A stretch of 64,000 nucleotides of DNA from Hymenolepis diminuta (Eukaryota; Platyhelminthes; Cestoda; Cyclophyllidea; Hymenolepididae): positions 620,001-684,000 of the forward strand of contig CAADRB010000053.1 in the NCBI GenBank assembly GCA_900708905.1, read 5' to 3'. A program made the translations under genes and the position numbers. A model generated the notes under the pieces. The model ran no database searches. It saw only the letters and a program-made list of their open reading frames with translations, and had not been told where the DNA came from. This document shows, piece after piece, positions 1 through 11,600 of the stretch (positions within the stretch are counted from its first letter, which is position 1; every line of letters starts with the position of its first letter).

Positions 1-180
1 GGATATTAGTTTAATTTGGGACAGATTTACAACCCGGATTAGTGCTACTTTGAATACTACCAAGTAACCCCCAGTCTATAATTTCTGGGTGGTAAAAGGG
101 TGTCGTTTTGAACAATTAAGGGAGGCTAAAAAATGACGAAGCAAAATAAGACTTTTTTGACAATTTATTAAATTGGCGTA

Positions 181-218
181 GTAGAAAGCGATAAGTCATT
201 TTTGACTTATCGGTCTAC
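181..218. repeat. Long hairpin / inverted repeat
   Basis: A perfect 10-bp stem, CGATAAGTCA at 189-198 and TGACTTATCG at 203-212, flanks a four-T loop. A second outer stem, GTAGA (181-185) with TCTAC (214-218), extends it across a small asymmetric internal loop. It could be the terminus of a small inverted-repeat element or a transcribed structure; nothing nearby decides. Confidence 0.6.
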
Positions 219-1827
219 AAGCCTGCTATCACAAATACAAAGCATTTGATATGTATTTCATAAACTTATTAATTTAATGTTCAGTTCCATATTACAATTT
301 GCCTTATTATCAAGTTCAAAATGCTGATTTTATCCTAAACGAATATTTTCGTCTGCTAAAAGAAAATCTCAAACATTTTAGTATTAAAAGTGATACATTT
401 GAGTTGGTTATTTCGATATATTTAAGTGAGTTTGATATACTAATGTCCTATTTCAAAAATCATACAGTCATTAATATTTATGCGGAATTAATTTCTCAAC
501 AAAAAACGCCTTATAAATTTTTTCGATGTTCGAGTTTCGATTAGGTCAGGAATAGAATTCAGCTTATCTAAGAGCAAAATCTGAAAACTTTTTTAATTTA
601 ATATGAGAATGTTTCAGATATTTTTTAAAATCCAAGCCAAAAGACATTCTAATATTATGCCATGAATTTAGTGCACTCAATTTTAAGTTGCCGGTTCCTG
701 GGATACTTAAGCATTGCCCAATCTTTAGAAAGGTGTCAACGTCACTTGAGTTGAGGGATGGTGTCTTAGATCGCATTCTACTGCACCTCCAATTGGGTTG
801 TTCATCCACATCACTAGTTGTGCGTCAGATGAGCATCAATCTCATGATCTCTGACTTGACAGACGTGCACTGAGAATGAAATAGTTCTTCGTACTTCATA
901 TTTTTAACTTTCTTGATATAATAATCCTAGTTTTTAAATGACATTAGTAAAATTTCTTACAGAATTGAAGTAATGTAATCTTGAAATTAAATGAATTAAG
1001 TTTCTTTTAAATAGCTTCTTGAATTTTATTGAATAACTAACAGCAGAATATAATTTCTATACCTTGATCGACATTGAAGGAGCATGTCCAAAATCTTAAG
1101 CTAATTCATATTCTCATACCTGAACAGAAAAGTGTTTAATTAAATTTAAGACATTTTTTGAATCCTGGTTAGCTCTGACAATGTTAAATATGTGTGAATT
1201 AATATCATCATGCTATCTGGGTCATTAAAACACAAGATGGCCTTGGTAACTTGTATCAACTAACAGCTCTGTATCACTAAAAATCCGAGTGACACCACCA
1301 ACTGGTCTTTTAAACTTGATCAGTTCAGGTGTTCGCATTGAATTGTGAGATTAATAAGATTCAAATAAATGTAGTGCTTCGTCTTTAAAAACCAACATCT
1401 ACTTTTTCACCGATTTTTCTCGAAAACCAGGTTCCAAATGAACTCGTAAAACTCTCAAAGGATGAAGTTTTTAAGGTCCAAAAAACTCTAACCGCGACTG
1501 AAATTTCACAATTTACCTGCCTCCTCCCATCGTGTACCACTATATTAAAAGCTTTGTACTTCTATGCCCAAAACATAGATTCACCCTTTAGTTCAAAAGG
1601 ACTATATTTAAGACTATATCGATGTTAGATCCATTGTCGATTTGGAAAGAGCTGATCGTACTTGAGTACCTTTATTGAAGTAAATTTTTGCCTTACATTG
1701 ACTAAATAGGTCAGATGAGAGGGAAAAATGACCACTTAGTATCATTCTGCCTATTTTACCACCTTCATCTTTGATCTTCATGAGGAGATTATTTTAGAAA
1801 CAAAAACAAACAAGGATAGTAGAGCGC

Positions 1828-1833
1828 TTTATT
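1828..1833 (-). promoter_or_regulatory. Putative poly(A) signal of beta-spectrin
   Basis: AATAAA on the minus strand, about 215 nt past the spectrin stop codon. It is the first canonical hexamer I noticed downstream. AT-rich DNA makes chance hexamers common, so support is moderate. Confidence 0.45.
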
Positions 1834-2047
1834 TTATAATAATATCTGTTTACAGTTGATAGAACATGGTTCTAGAACTCATAACGAATATTATACACAA
1901 CCAAATAATTGTAAGACAGGCTATGTAGTAGTCATATTACTAAAACCAGAATAAAATCGAAGAATATATCTAAAAGATGCCCACACAAGAAGCTTCTTTT
2001 CGAAAGTCCAAAAGGAAATCGAAATCGAAAACAATGAGAACCATTTC

Positions 2048-2627
2048 TCAAGGTCTTTTAAGAATACGACGAAATGAACTATGCCGACGTTTCTCAGGTC
2101 CAGAAGTTGCTGAAGATGCACGAGAATGTCTTGCCGATGAGGGTACAGAATGAGCTCTTTCGTGGAACCCTCTGAAGCCAGTCGGTGTCAACTTGCTTGC
2201 CGATTCATTAATCGCTTCAATCCAACGTTGAAGCACTTCAGAGCTCACAGCCTGAAAGAGGTATTCGGCACCAGTAAACAGTCGCAGACGGAACACAAAA
2301 GGTCTCTTAGTGTAATCCAGAGCTGGAACAGAAATAGCACCACCTAGATCCAGGGGTTCTTCCCCATGAAGTGTTTCATTTTCCTGTTCTCGCCGAGTGC
2401 GTCTGTCTTTGTAGAATGTCAACTTGCCATTCATCAAGGTGACATAAATTGATGTCCATCCACGGCCACGACTATGACGTGTGCCCCCAGCGTCTGACTC
2501 CCATTTCCTTATTAGTGGACCCTCAACTCTTGGTAATTCTTCAACTGTTGTCTCCGGTTCAGCTACCTCTACTCGCATTTCAGGTGGTGGAGTGTGAACC
2601 GAGGTACTAGGGAAGCTTCCCTGGGGT
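2048..2627 (-). other. Beta-spectrin last exon: PH domain
   Basis: Encodes residues 2361-2553. The acceptor at 2628-2629 was chosen because it completes the split Arg codon from exon 17; an alternative AG about 21 nt upstream would break the frame. The PH fold is recognisable from its beta-strand pattern (GWTSIYVTL, GKLTFYKD, FVFRLRLFTG, YLFQAV) and the C-terminal helix with invariant Trp (LQRWIEAIN). In beta-spectrins this domain binds phosphoinositides. The final 50 residues are rich in Ser, Arg and His and end KRP. Confidence 0.9.
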
Positions 2628-5600
2628 CTAAAAAATTCATGATATTGCAACTAAATCGAAAATTTTTATTCTAACGCTATTTAAAAAATAAAAGTAGGCT
2701 GTACCTGGTGCTGGATGTAGTTTCCTCAAAGGGTGTAGTTGATGTAACCGGCTCTTCTGGAGAAGATTTTGGAGGTGAAGCTCTGATTCTACGCGGATAG
2801 AAGATATCCTGTGAGCTTGATGATGAATGTGGTCTGGCTCGACTGCTGATTTCTTCTTCTCTTACCTCTTGTACAGCTTCATGAGTTGGAGTCGGCTTTG
2901 CTACTGAAACCGTAGGAAGTGAGGCTCTAGATATGTGTTTCTGAGGCAGTGGTACGGTTCTAGTGAGAGCAGAGGCTCGATCAAGGGAGGCTTGCGGTGA
3001 AAGAAAGGCTTTAGAAGCCTGAGAAGGTCCAAAAGATGCTTGCTTAACGAGACCCGTTTCTCTGAATCCTGCACGTGAAGGTTGTCGACTAGGCATGGGG
3101 GGAAGAACTTGAGACGGAAGTTTACGGAAACCTTCTGCTGGAGGAGGAAGGAATTCGTGAACGGCTCGACGGATGTTATCACGTTTTTCCTTTTCGTGAC
3201 GACTCACATCTTCAGGTTTCCATTCGAGAGCCTGAATCTCCACCTATCCGGAGAATGAGATTAAAAAATATGATAATGTACAAAGAGCAGATATAAAGCA
3301 TGGAGTGCAGATATTTTTGTTTCAAAATTACTTAACAAGTGTTCTCTTAGATATGCGTGACCTAATAATTTATAGCCAGGAGAATTTTCTGTAAACGCAA
3401 AATGCATATCAATTTTATACCAAAAAGAATGACATTTCGTGATATACTTGCATGCAGAGAAACCATTTAGAAACCATCTATATACTACTGAAGAATATGT
3501 TAAGTAGATTACTCAATAGTTTCATTCTGATAAATAACTATCAATGTCATAAATGAGATTTTCCATTTCCGGTTTCCGTTGTAGGAGACTACGTATATTG
3601 GGTAACTTTTCGAGTTAGATTAAACGCTCTAAATAACAGGGTTAAAAGTTAAAATAACATTAACGGTACAACCATTGCTTATTGAGGTCTGTTAAGTTAA
3701 AATTTCGGTTCTATTATGTTAAGATTTCGAAAGCTGTTTAATATCATGTAAAACTACTCTGCTTTCTCAACCTTTAAAAGACAAAAAATGAACTGAAGTA
3801 TCAAGACCAATCATCATAATTAAACAGCCTATAAGTACTGGATATTGTGAACAAGAGCTTACTTAGTAATCTGGGCGAGGAATTTTGAAATTCAAATTTT
3901 GGAATGTGAAGCAGTGGACTAACCACAAAGAAAATATCATACGATTCATATTCAAAAATTAAATCAAGTAAGACTCTTTGATACCCCGACTTTACTCTCA
4001 ACAACCTATTTTTACCTTGCCTACTGGTACAAATCCAATCACATCTGTCTCATTTTCAGTCATAGTGCAAAAATTTGACATTGAAAATTTTACCTTTGTA
4101 AGTCTTTTAAGAGCATCAAATCTTTCATCGGCTGATGCGCATGCCCGTTCAAATGCATAGTGAGCCCCAAGTAGAGCAAGAGTTTCTGCCAGGTTTTCAC
4201 CAATATTCCGTCGTACAGACACTAGGTATACTTCACGGGCTCCAAGCCATGACTCAGCAGCTGAAGCATCTCGAAGGAAGTATCGTACATCCAAGAGTAG
4301 AGACAGCCTCTCCCAACGCTCTCTCCACATCGCCTCAGCTAAAATTCGTTCCGTAGCCAGAGATACACAAACTTCTCGAACTTCTCCGCGTGGAGCCGTC
4401 AGTACCATCCACAATCGACTTGGTTTAGGAAAAGTAGAAGTTGATGTCACCCCAATACCTAGGATTGACCGACCTTCATCAAGACAATCCTCAATCTGTT
4501 TGACTTTCATTCCAAGCTCAGCATAGAGTTGACGGTGTTCTCCAATGAGTCGTTCAACTCCATACGCAGTTCGGCTTAGGGGAAAAAATAACCCAGATTA
4601 TCGTGCATTCAAAAAACGATGGGTCACGTCAATAAGTATCTCTACCTGAGACCATTAGGTTGACTCATTCTATCCTTAGCTTCAGACAACCACTCCAGGA
4701 GATTTTGGGCGGTTGTGAAAAAGGCATGAAGGCGAACAGCTTCGGCAAGTAATCGACTTCGAGCTTCCGCGGTTGCAGCGAGTTTCTGCACGGCACTGAT
4801 GACACAATCTCGTCGAACTATAAGACGTACTTCAGCATCACCACCATAGGCTGGCAACAGCGTATTCGCTGTGATGGAAAGTGCTTCACATTTGGCATTG
4901 ATGTGGGATAATCGTATCACCAATCCTGCCTCTTTTCGACGGAGATTTGCGATACTTCCCTGGTCATCGCTTTTACTTCGGTTTGTTATCATTTCTATGG
5001 TTGGTTCTAATGGCATGTACTGGTAGCATTCCTCAATTTGTTTCTCCAAATACTAAATAATATAAGAAATGATGGTGGATAGCCTGATTGAGCCATATCT
5101 TACGAAAAGATAAGTAACTTAAGTGAGATCAGCAATCGAAATCCAAATTAAACTTTCGTGACACAATATATAAAATAGTGTGTGCTAATTCATTACGGAA
5201 ACGAGGGTAATCACTATTTAACTTTTCTGACTTAAATAAAAGTGAATTGTGTACGGAATGTAATAAAAATTAAAAAAAGGGGGAAGAAAATAGCATTTTC
5301 TGGGTCTGAGAAATTATTTTGCCCAATATACTAGATGCTTGCCCTTGGATTATTAATACTATTCTTTCATTTGAAACCACTTTCAGTCATTAAATACCGC
5401 GATTACAATTGTCTCCTTTTCATAATCCCCTTAATTTCCCATACCTTGTCTTGCATTTATGGCATGTTGTGGAAACTAGACTTCTCGGGCAACTCATGCT
5501 TATATTCTCTAAAATCACGTGGCAAATAAATATGATGGTAAAATAGTTTTAGTAAAAATCTATTAAAAGGTGTGAGGAATGTAAGGTCAATAAGTCCACA

Positions 5601-8600
5601 AAAAGGGAGAAATTACATTAAAATTGATGCAATAGATACCTTGAAGAAGATTTGGCAAACCAAAGATTTAAACGTAAATCAAAGTATTTTTCCGAGGACA
5701 TGTTCATTTTCTGTTACACATGCAAATATCACATTCTGGCCATTTTGATTACTTATTCCTTCAATAGACAAGTTTATTTTTAAGAAAGTACCGAGGTTTT
5801 TTCCACCTTTAGAGTTTCTATGTTTAACATGTCCTAATTTCACACAAACTACGAAAAATTTTTCATAATTTTAGAACATTAAACTAGTGAAATGTTTATT
5901 TCACCTCAAACAGACCACAAAATCGACATTCTATTTCACTATATTTCGTTGAGTATAAATCCACGCCCTAAATTTTCTCTTTCACTCCATCAGCCAGACC
6001 AAGCGGTGAGTCATGAACCGGGAAGAGCAGAAAGGAGTAGGTAGTTGGCGCGGTGGACGGTTCGATTGTATGGGCGTAACCCTAAGGGCTGTGGGCTACG
6101 GATGAAGTCCGCACATCTGCGCGAACGCACGCAAAACCCCATATAAGCGTGTTATATAATACCTGTGCACGCCCGGCTCACGCTCAGGTGAAGCTTTCTC
6201 TCTACCTTTCAAATGAATGAATTAAATATGATCTGGACAGCTTTATTACAGGGATAGGCTTCAGTCGAACGAAGAAAACAGATGGGTCTTAGACAAATTT
6301 ATTTGTGAAGCCTAAGTAGTGCATAAACTGTAAGCAAAATGAAGTTCTTTTAGAAATACCCCTTCTATACTACTTCAATTATTGTCAACAAAAGTTCAAG
6401 TAGTGAAATGACATAGGAAATAAAATTACGTCTGGTCCTCCCACTATTTACTCAAACGTTTCACCCTTTTTACGTGCGCTCTTTTATGCGCTTCTCATGA
6501 TTGTAATACCTATTTAGTTTTCAAAAAGACTTATCTCCCCAGACAGATAAGTCTTCGTCATTTTTAATAATAAAGACTTACCTCATCGAGTTAAGTGTTC
6601 TACGCAGTTAAGGAGCACCTAGGACGTTGGTCGGATATGGAAACACGTGGCAGTAAATTGGGAAAAAGGAATAAAACATTTACCGATTTCGACATCAACT
6701 ATATATATAAATATATATTTTCGCTGGTTTAAACCGGGTTTTCACTTTGTCTCAAGCATGAATTTTATAAACCAATTCTAATATACCTAAAAATAAACAT
6801 CCGGAATTTCAAAAGTTTATTAAATTGTATTCAAGCATTTATCATATATGCATAAGTCTAGAGCTAGGATTGACTCTTATGAGATGATACTATCGAAAAA
6901 CAGATACAATGTAGTGCTTATCATCGATATATGAATAATTCCTGGAGAAAATGAAGACTGGATTTCTAGTGGAAAAAATATAATAAAAACAAAGTGTTGA
7001 TTAGTGCTCAGCTGAATAAATCAAACAAATAATTATTATACTAAATTAAAAAATATTTAATCAAAGAAGTGGTTGAACGTATTTGGATGAATATGAAGCA
7101 GGACGCTTGTATGATGATATTTAAATAATTTTCCATTCTGCCGAAAAGTTAATCATTATTTTTAAAATTATAAGTATTTTATTTGGCTCTGGTGAGCAAT
7201 CCGCTTTTGATCTTGTCGTTAAAACCAACCATTTTTTCAATAAGTTTTCCTTTAGTTTTTGGGATGAAGAACTATTACTGAATTGAAAAGATTTCCATGT
7301 TTCAAGTTACCTGAAAAGGTAAATTTCCTATTGAAGGGCAAGCATAAAAAGATATCCAACCGCAGAAGACTTTAATGGATCTTCCAGATAAAAGAGCTTC
7401 GAAATTAATTTTTAATTAACATTCCTTTTAGTAACCTGTTCGCAGGAATCCCTCTTGTGATTTTTATTCCACTTTCTGGCTTTGTTTGATATGGCTATCG
7501 ATTCTGCCACCTGACTGACAGATGATTTTTCGGAAAGTAAGTGGGTGATCTGCTTGAGCAGCCTCAGCTCATCTAACCAATAGAGACCTAGAAGATCCAA
7601 GTCGGGTTGTTTAGTTACGAAGCATTTTACAGTAATTTTCTGATCACCATAACACATGACAGTCAGGGTCACCTTCCAATTTCAAGGCATCATCAGAAGC
7701 ATTTCGGTGATATCTGATTTGCCCATTTTATTACTGGACAACCAAAGGTCCTCCATATCTTTCTAAAGATCAAGTGATGTCAAGGGTAGCACTATTCTTT
7801 TTCTTTAAATGACCCTTCGTATCGCTTTGGCATTTCGCTTCTTTACTTCCTTTCTTTCCACAGACGTCAAAAATGCGATTTCTACAAGGACAATCTCTAC
7901 AATAGTGCATTTAGCTGCACAGTGATGGGGCTTTTTATGCGAAAGTCATTCTTGCTCGTTCTTCTTCCTGGACGGTTGGGCAACTTTTCTGACATAATCA
8001 TGTTCACTGGTGTTCTGCTAGATCATAGCTGCGTCATCCAGAATGGTGTGCATCCTTATACATTCATTACCCAAATCCCATAAAATGATATCAAGAATTC
8101 GATCATATAAAGAATTTACACACGGACATCCGAATAACAGGAACCCTACAGACCATAAAGGAACAAAAGGCATTCAAAATGAGCGTTTGAAATAGACCTA
8201 AAGTTCGATTTTTCAAAATTCCCATTTATACAATCAACATGATCAATTCAATCCTCATCAGGCCTTAGTCAATAATGATATTTAAGACACTTGCGAACAG
8301 TTCGCGGAGGGTGACTGCTGCTTCCTCGGATTTGAAATCATTCAGTTCCTTTGGACAAATATGGTTTCTTGCCTCTTTTGTTTCGTAGTCTAATATCGCC
8401 GAAGAAGAAATCTAACTCTTTTTTCCTTAGGGATATCAGCCAGATCTTTCTGAGCACACCCTCTCATTTACCAAAACACTTATTAAAAGTAAGACCCGCT
8501 TCTGGATCATTGTGAAATTAACTTATTGCTAAATCAAAGTTGTCATATCAAAATCAGTCTCTAAATCAGTTTTATAAATAATGAGTGCATTTTCAAAATC

Positions 8601-11600
8601 ACGTCGCCATGGAACCTCAAAATTCTCTATTGAAAGAGTGAGCGTAAAAATGTCTAAACGTAGAAGACACTACAGGAATTTCTAGATAAAAGAACCTCAA
8701 AATTAATAAATGCAGCTGCTCAATACTTTTCACTCTAAAATACTTACCGTTTAAGGAAAGCAGATTGACTGCTTACCGTATCATTATGTGAAAAGAAAAC
8801 AATGGTATTTTGAATTAACTTTCAGCAGATGTTATTTTTAGCGAAAGTAATAAAACCTTTTACAGAAGATACAAATTATACTCAAACCACTGGTTGGCGC
8901 CTTAAATAAATCATAAATATTCAGACAAAAATAAGCTCTTTATATGCAAATGGACGTAGGCAACTAGAGAACCATTCTCCATAAAAAGAACGACTCTAAC
9001 TAAAATGAAACGGAGACTGAAAATAAATACTGAAGTAACCTCAAAGTAATGGATTCATCCCTCATTGTATCAACATATATGAAGTATAAGTTGCTTGTAA
9101 TTGGAATTGAAAAAGTTTATTTTAATCAAAAGTAAAACACTGGAACATTGGAAGTAACTAACGTTATAAAATATAAATGAGAATTCCTTAAAGATTAATT
9201 GGCTAATTCCGTCTGATTCAAGATTCCTTGATAATCGATTGTAAAACTGAAATTTAGCATTCATTATTTTCAATAACGGACTACCGGAAGCGAATTAAAT
9301 CAGTGAAATTCAACTCACCTGTGTATCATAAAAGAATCGATGAAGAGTGAGAGCCGACTTGAGAAGTTGACTTCGAGTAGAGAGCATTTCCAGGAGATCA
9401 GCCCAGTCTTCGTTCAGTCCATCTTTGGCGAGAGCGAGTTCGGATCGATTTCGATGACCTCGAAGGATTGCTTGATCGATGCGTTGGATCATAATACGCA
9501 TACGACGTTCACCTTCAATTCGAGTTCGTTTTATGAATTGATCAAAATGGTCATAAAGGCTGAAGGTTTGCTCCAAGTCGGTGCCAACGTCAGGATTGTT
9601 TGCGATTTTCTGACGGTCGGCTATCCAGTCCTGTGGTGAATGTTAATTATTAATTTATTTTCTGTGAAGAATTACTTTCTGTACGCCACTTAAAATTATT
9701 TTTCGAATAACATGATAATTTAAACTGTTTTTATATATTCAATACGTTTAACCCTTTTGTGGCTAAAGCGAACCCACATCTTATCGACTATCGATTGTCA
9801 CTTCCTTCTGCCTCAAGGTGACTCATCTAATTAGCCTGCGTTTAAAGAAATTCGCTGCAAACTCATGATTCTCAAACTCCCTCTCCCGTTCTTCTCTCTT
9901 CCTCTCTATCCTGATCTTCATTCTTTTCACTCCCTCACATTTCGGTTGCTCTTTGGTCTATTCGCAATTTTCGACATTCTGACTTGAGAGATCTGATTGT
10001 CTGTTGTTATCCATTAGATGTATTCTAACTCCAACATTGGTATATTAATTCTTCATACTGAAAATAGGCCGAATTTATCGTAAAATAGAAATCAGTTTGC
10101 TACCTCAGTGAAAAATCGCCTTATATAGTACAACACGGTATTTGTTGGACATTTTAAATAAGACAATCGGAACAAACACTAAAGATACATTCATTTCAGA
10201 ATCATGGTAAGAGAGAAGTCAAAGATCAGCCACCCTAATGTCGCTTGACTTAATCACAAATGTAGGTCTTGTTCTACATGTACAACTGACTAACCCAATG
10301 GCCCGAAAACAATACCTACTTATCAAGAGTAGGTTCCACTAGCACCTTTTTATCTCTTTTTTAATTGTCGGGAGAAAACATTGACCATAGACGGAAGTCC
10401 ATTATTTGCATTCCAGCAAAGCACATACTCGACCATTCAAAAGCATGCCATTCGACCACTAAATGGTCATTTAAGACCCAAAAGTATTTATGGTAATACA
10501 CACTTATTCAAACGTGTACATCTAAAAAATCAATAAAAAAATCGAATGTAGACCTTCGTTCATGGCTATCAAGAATATCATCTGCGAACAACTCGGCACT
10601 ATCAATTAGAGAAAACAGTGATAGATACAAATACAGAATACTTTTCCTTGAACCACTGCTGATACTAATTTTCACTTCATGAATAATAATTCCACTACCT
10701 CCCTTTCATAAATAGTTTCCTGCGGTTTTAAAGTATTGAGAAAGAATTCTTCCTCTTACATATAAAAATAAAGTTAACACTTTGCTCTGAACATAAATCT
10801 ACCAGTTTGATTAAAACAGGTAAAAGATTAAATTTAAAATAATTCTCTCTTATGAGATTGACGGTTACCTCAAGGTCGTTGGCATCCAACATGAGGTCGT
10901 GTAATGTGATAGCTTCCAAAAGCTCCTTTCGGCGCTCCACAACTGAACTTCCGAGCAACGAGAAGTCGTTTACGAGTCTCTTTGCAGTGTTAGCAACTGA
11001 TGACTTAGCAATTGGTGGAGCAATAACGAAATTGCCGTTGACTTTCACACCAGTGGAAAGCTGACTGGATAATTCGTTGGCACGACGTTTGATTCGGGCC
11101 GTCTCGTTGGACCAGTTCGTTATGCTCTCACTTAATACGTTCAGCCTACGTAAGGCTCGATTTGCCTCTTCTATATTCTAAAATAAGAAAAGATTTTAAA
11201 TAACAATCTTGAAATTCGGTTCAAAGTGAAGATAAATTATTTTCGCATAAGAAACATAACTTTATTTCCTCTGATTTAGGAAGTGCTCAAGCACTATCCG
11301 AGAACACTACTAATTTTTTTAAATTCTGGCTACGCAGAACCTAACTAGAAATGATTCTGGAAAAAACATATAAAGCCGTAAAAAGTTATAGCTTAGAATT
11401 CTCGGAGAACAGTACCCGAATTCAAGATAAAAAGAATTACACACAACAACGCCGTCATTTTTTGCCTAAAATAACTCCATAAATATTTGCCAAAGAAGTT
11501 TTCCCAGTAATCCATAATAAGCACCACTGTAACTCATCAATGAATTTCGCGAAAAATCAATGAGAGACTTCCCTATTGCAAAGAAAGTCAAGCAATGGAA

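Larger units (their letters stand above)
1..2047. other. Intergenic region downstream of beta-spectrin
   Basis: No gene is supported here. The longest open frames (299-544 plus, 564-809 minus) have no recognisable domain and no coding partner exons. The stretch around 680-870 is visibly less AT-rich than its surroundings and may be an old repeat, but I cannot name it. The left part contains a strong hairpin (181-218), and the right end contains the probable poly(A) signal of the spectrin gene. Confidence 0.6.
5053..9318 (-). other. Beta-spectrin intron 14 (4.3 kb)
   Basis: The largest intron of the spectrin gene. It holds a GC-rich structured island (about 5955-6195), an 11-bp perfect hairpin (6526-6555), a decayed Gypsy-like retroelement on the minus strand (about 7300-8720), and otherwise AT-rich sequence in which I see nothing. 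The frame joins exactly from exon 14 to exon 15, so no exon appears to be missing. Confidence 0.8.

Noticed and set aside
564..809. 81-residue minus-strand open frame
   Set aside because: No domain, no splice partners, not supported as a gene although the DNA is less AT-rich than its surroundings.
6046..6067. tRNA gene
   Set aside because: Box A-like and box B-like motifs are 2 nt apart and no acceptor stem or cloverleaf can be drawn.
6086..6135. Hammerhead ribozyme, as in schistosome SINEs
   Set aside because: A GATGAAGTCC run caught the eye, but the conserved CTGATGAG core and GAAA do not occur in the right arrangement on either strand.
9340..9639. 99-residue open frame on the plus strand
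   Set aside because: It is antisense to spectrin exon 14, whose reading frame, splice sites and repeat homology are clear.
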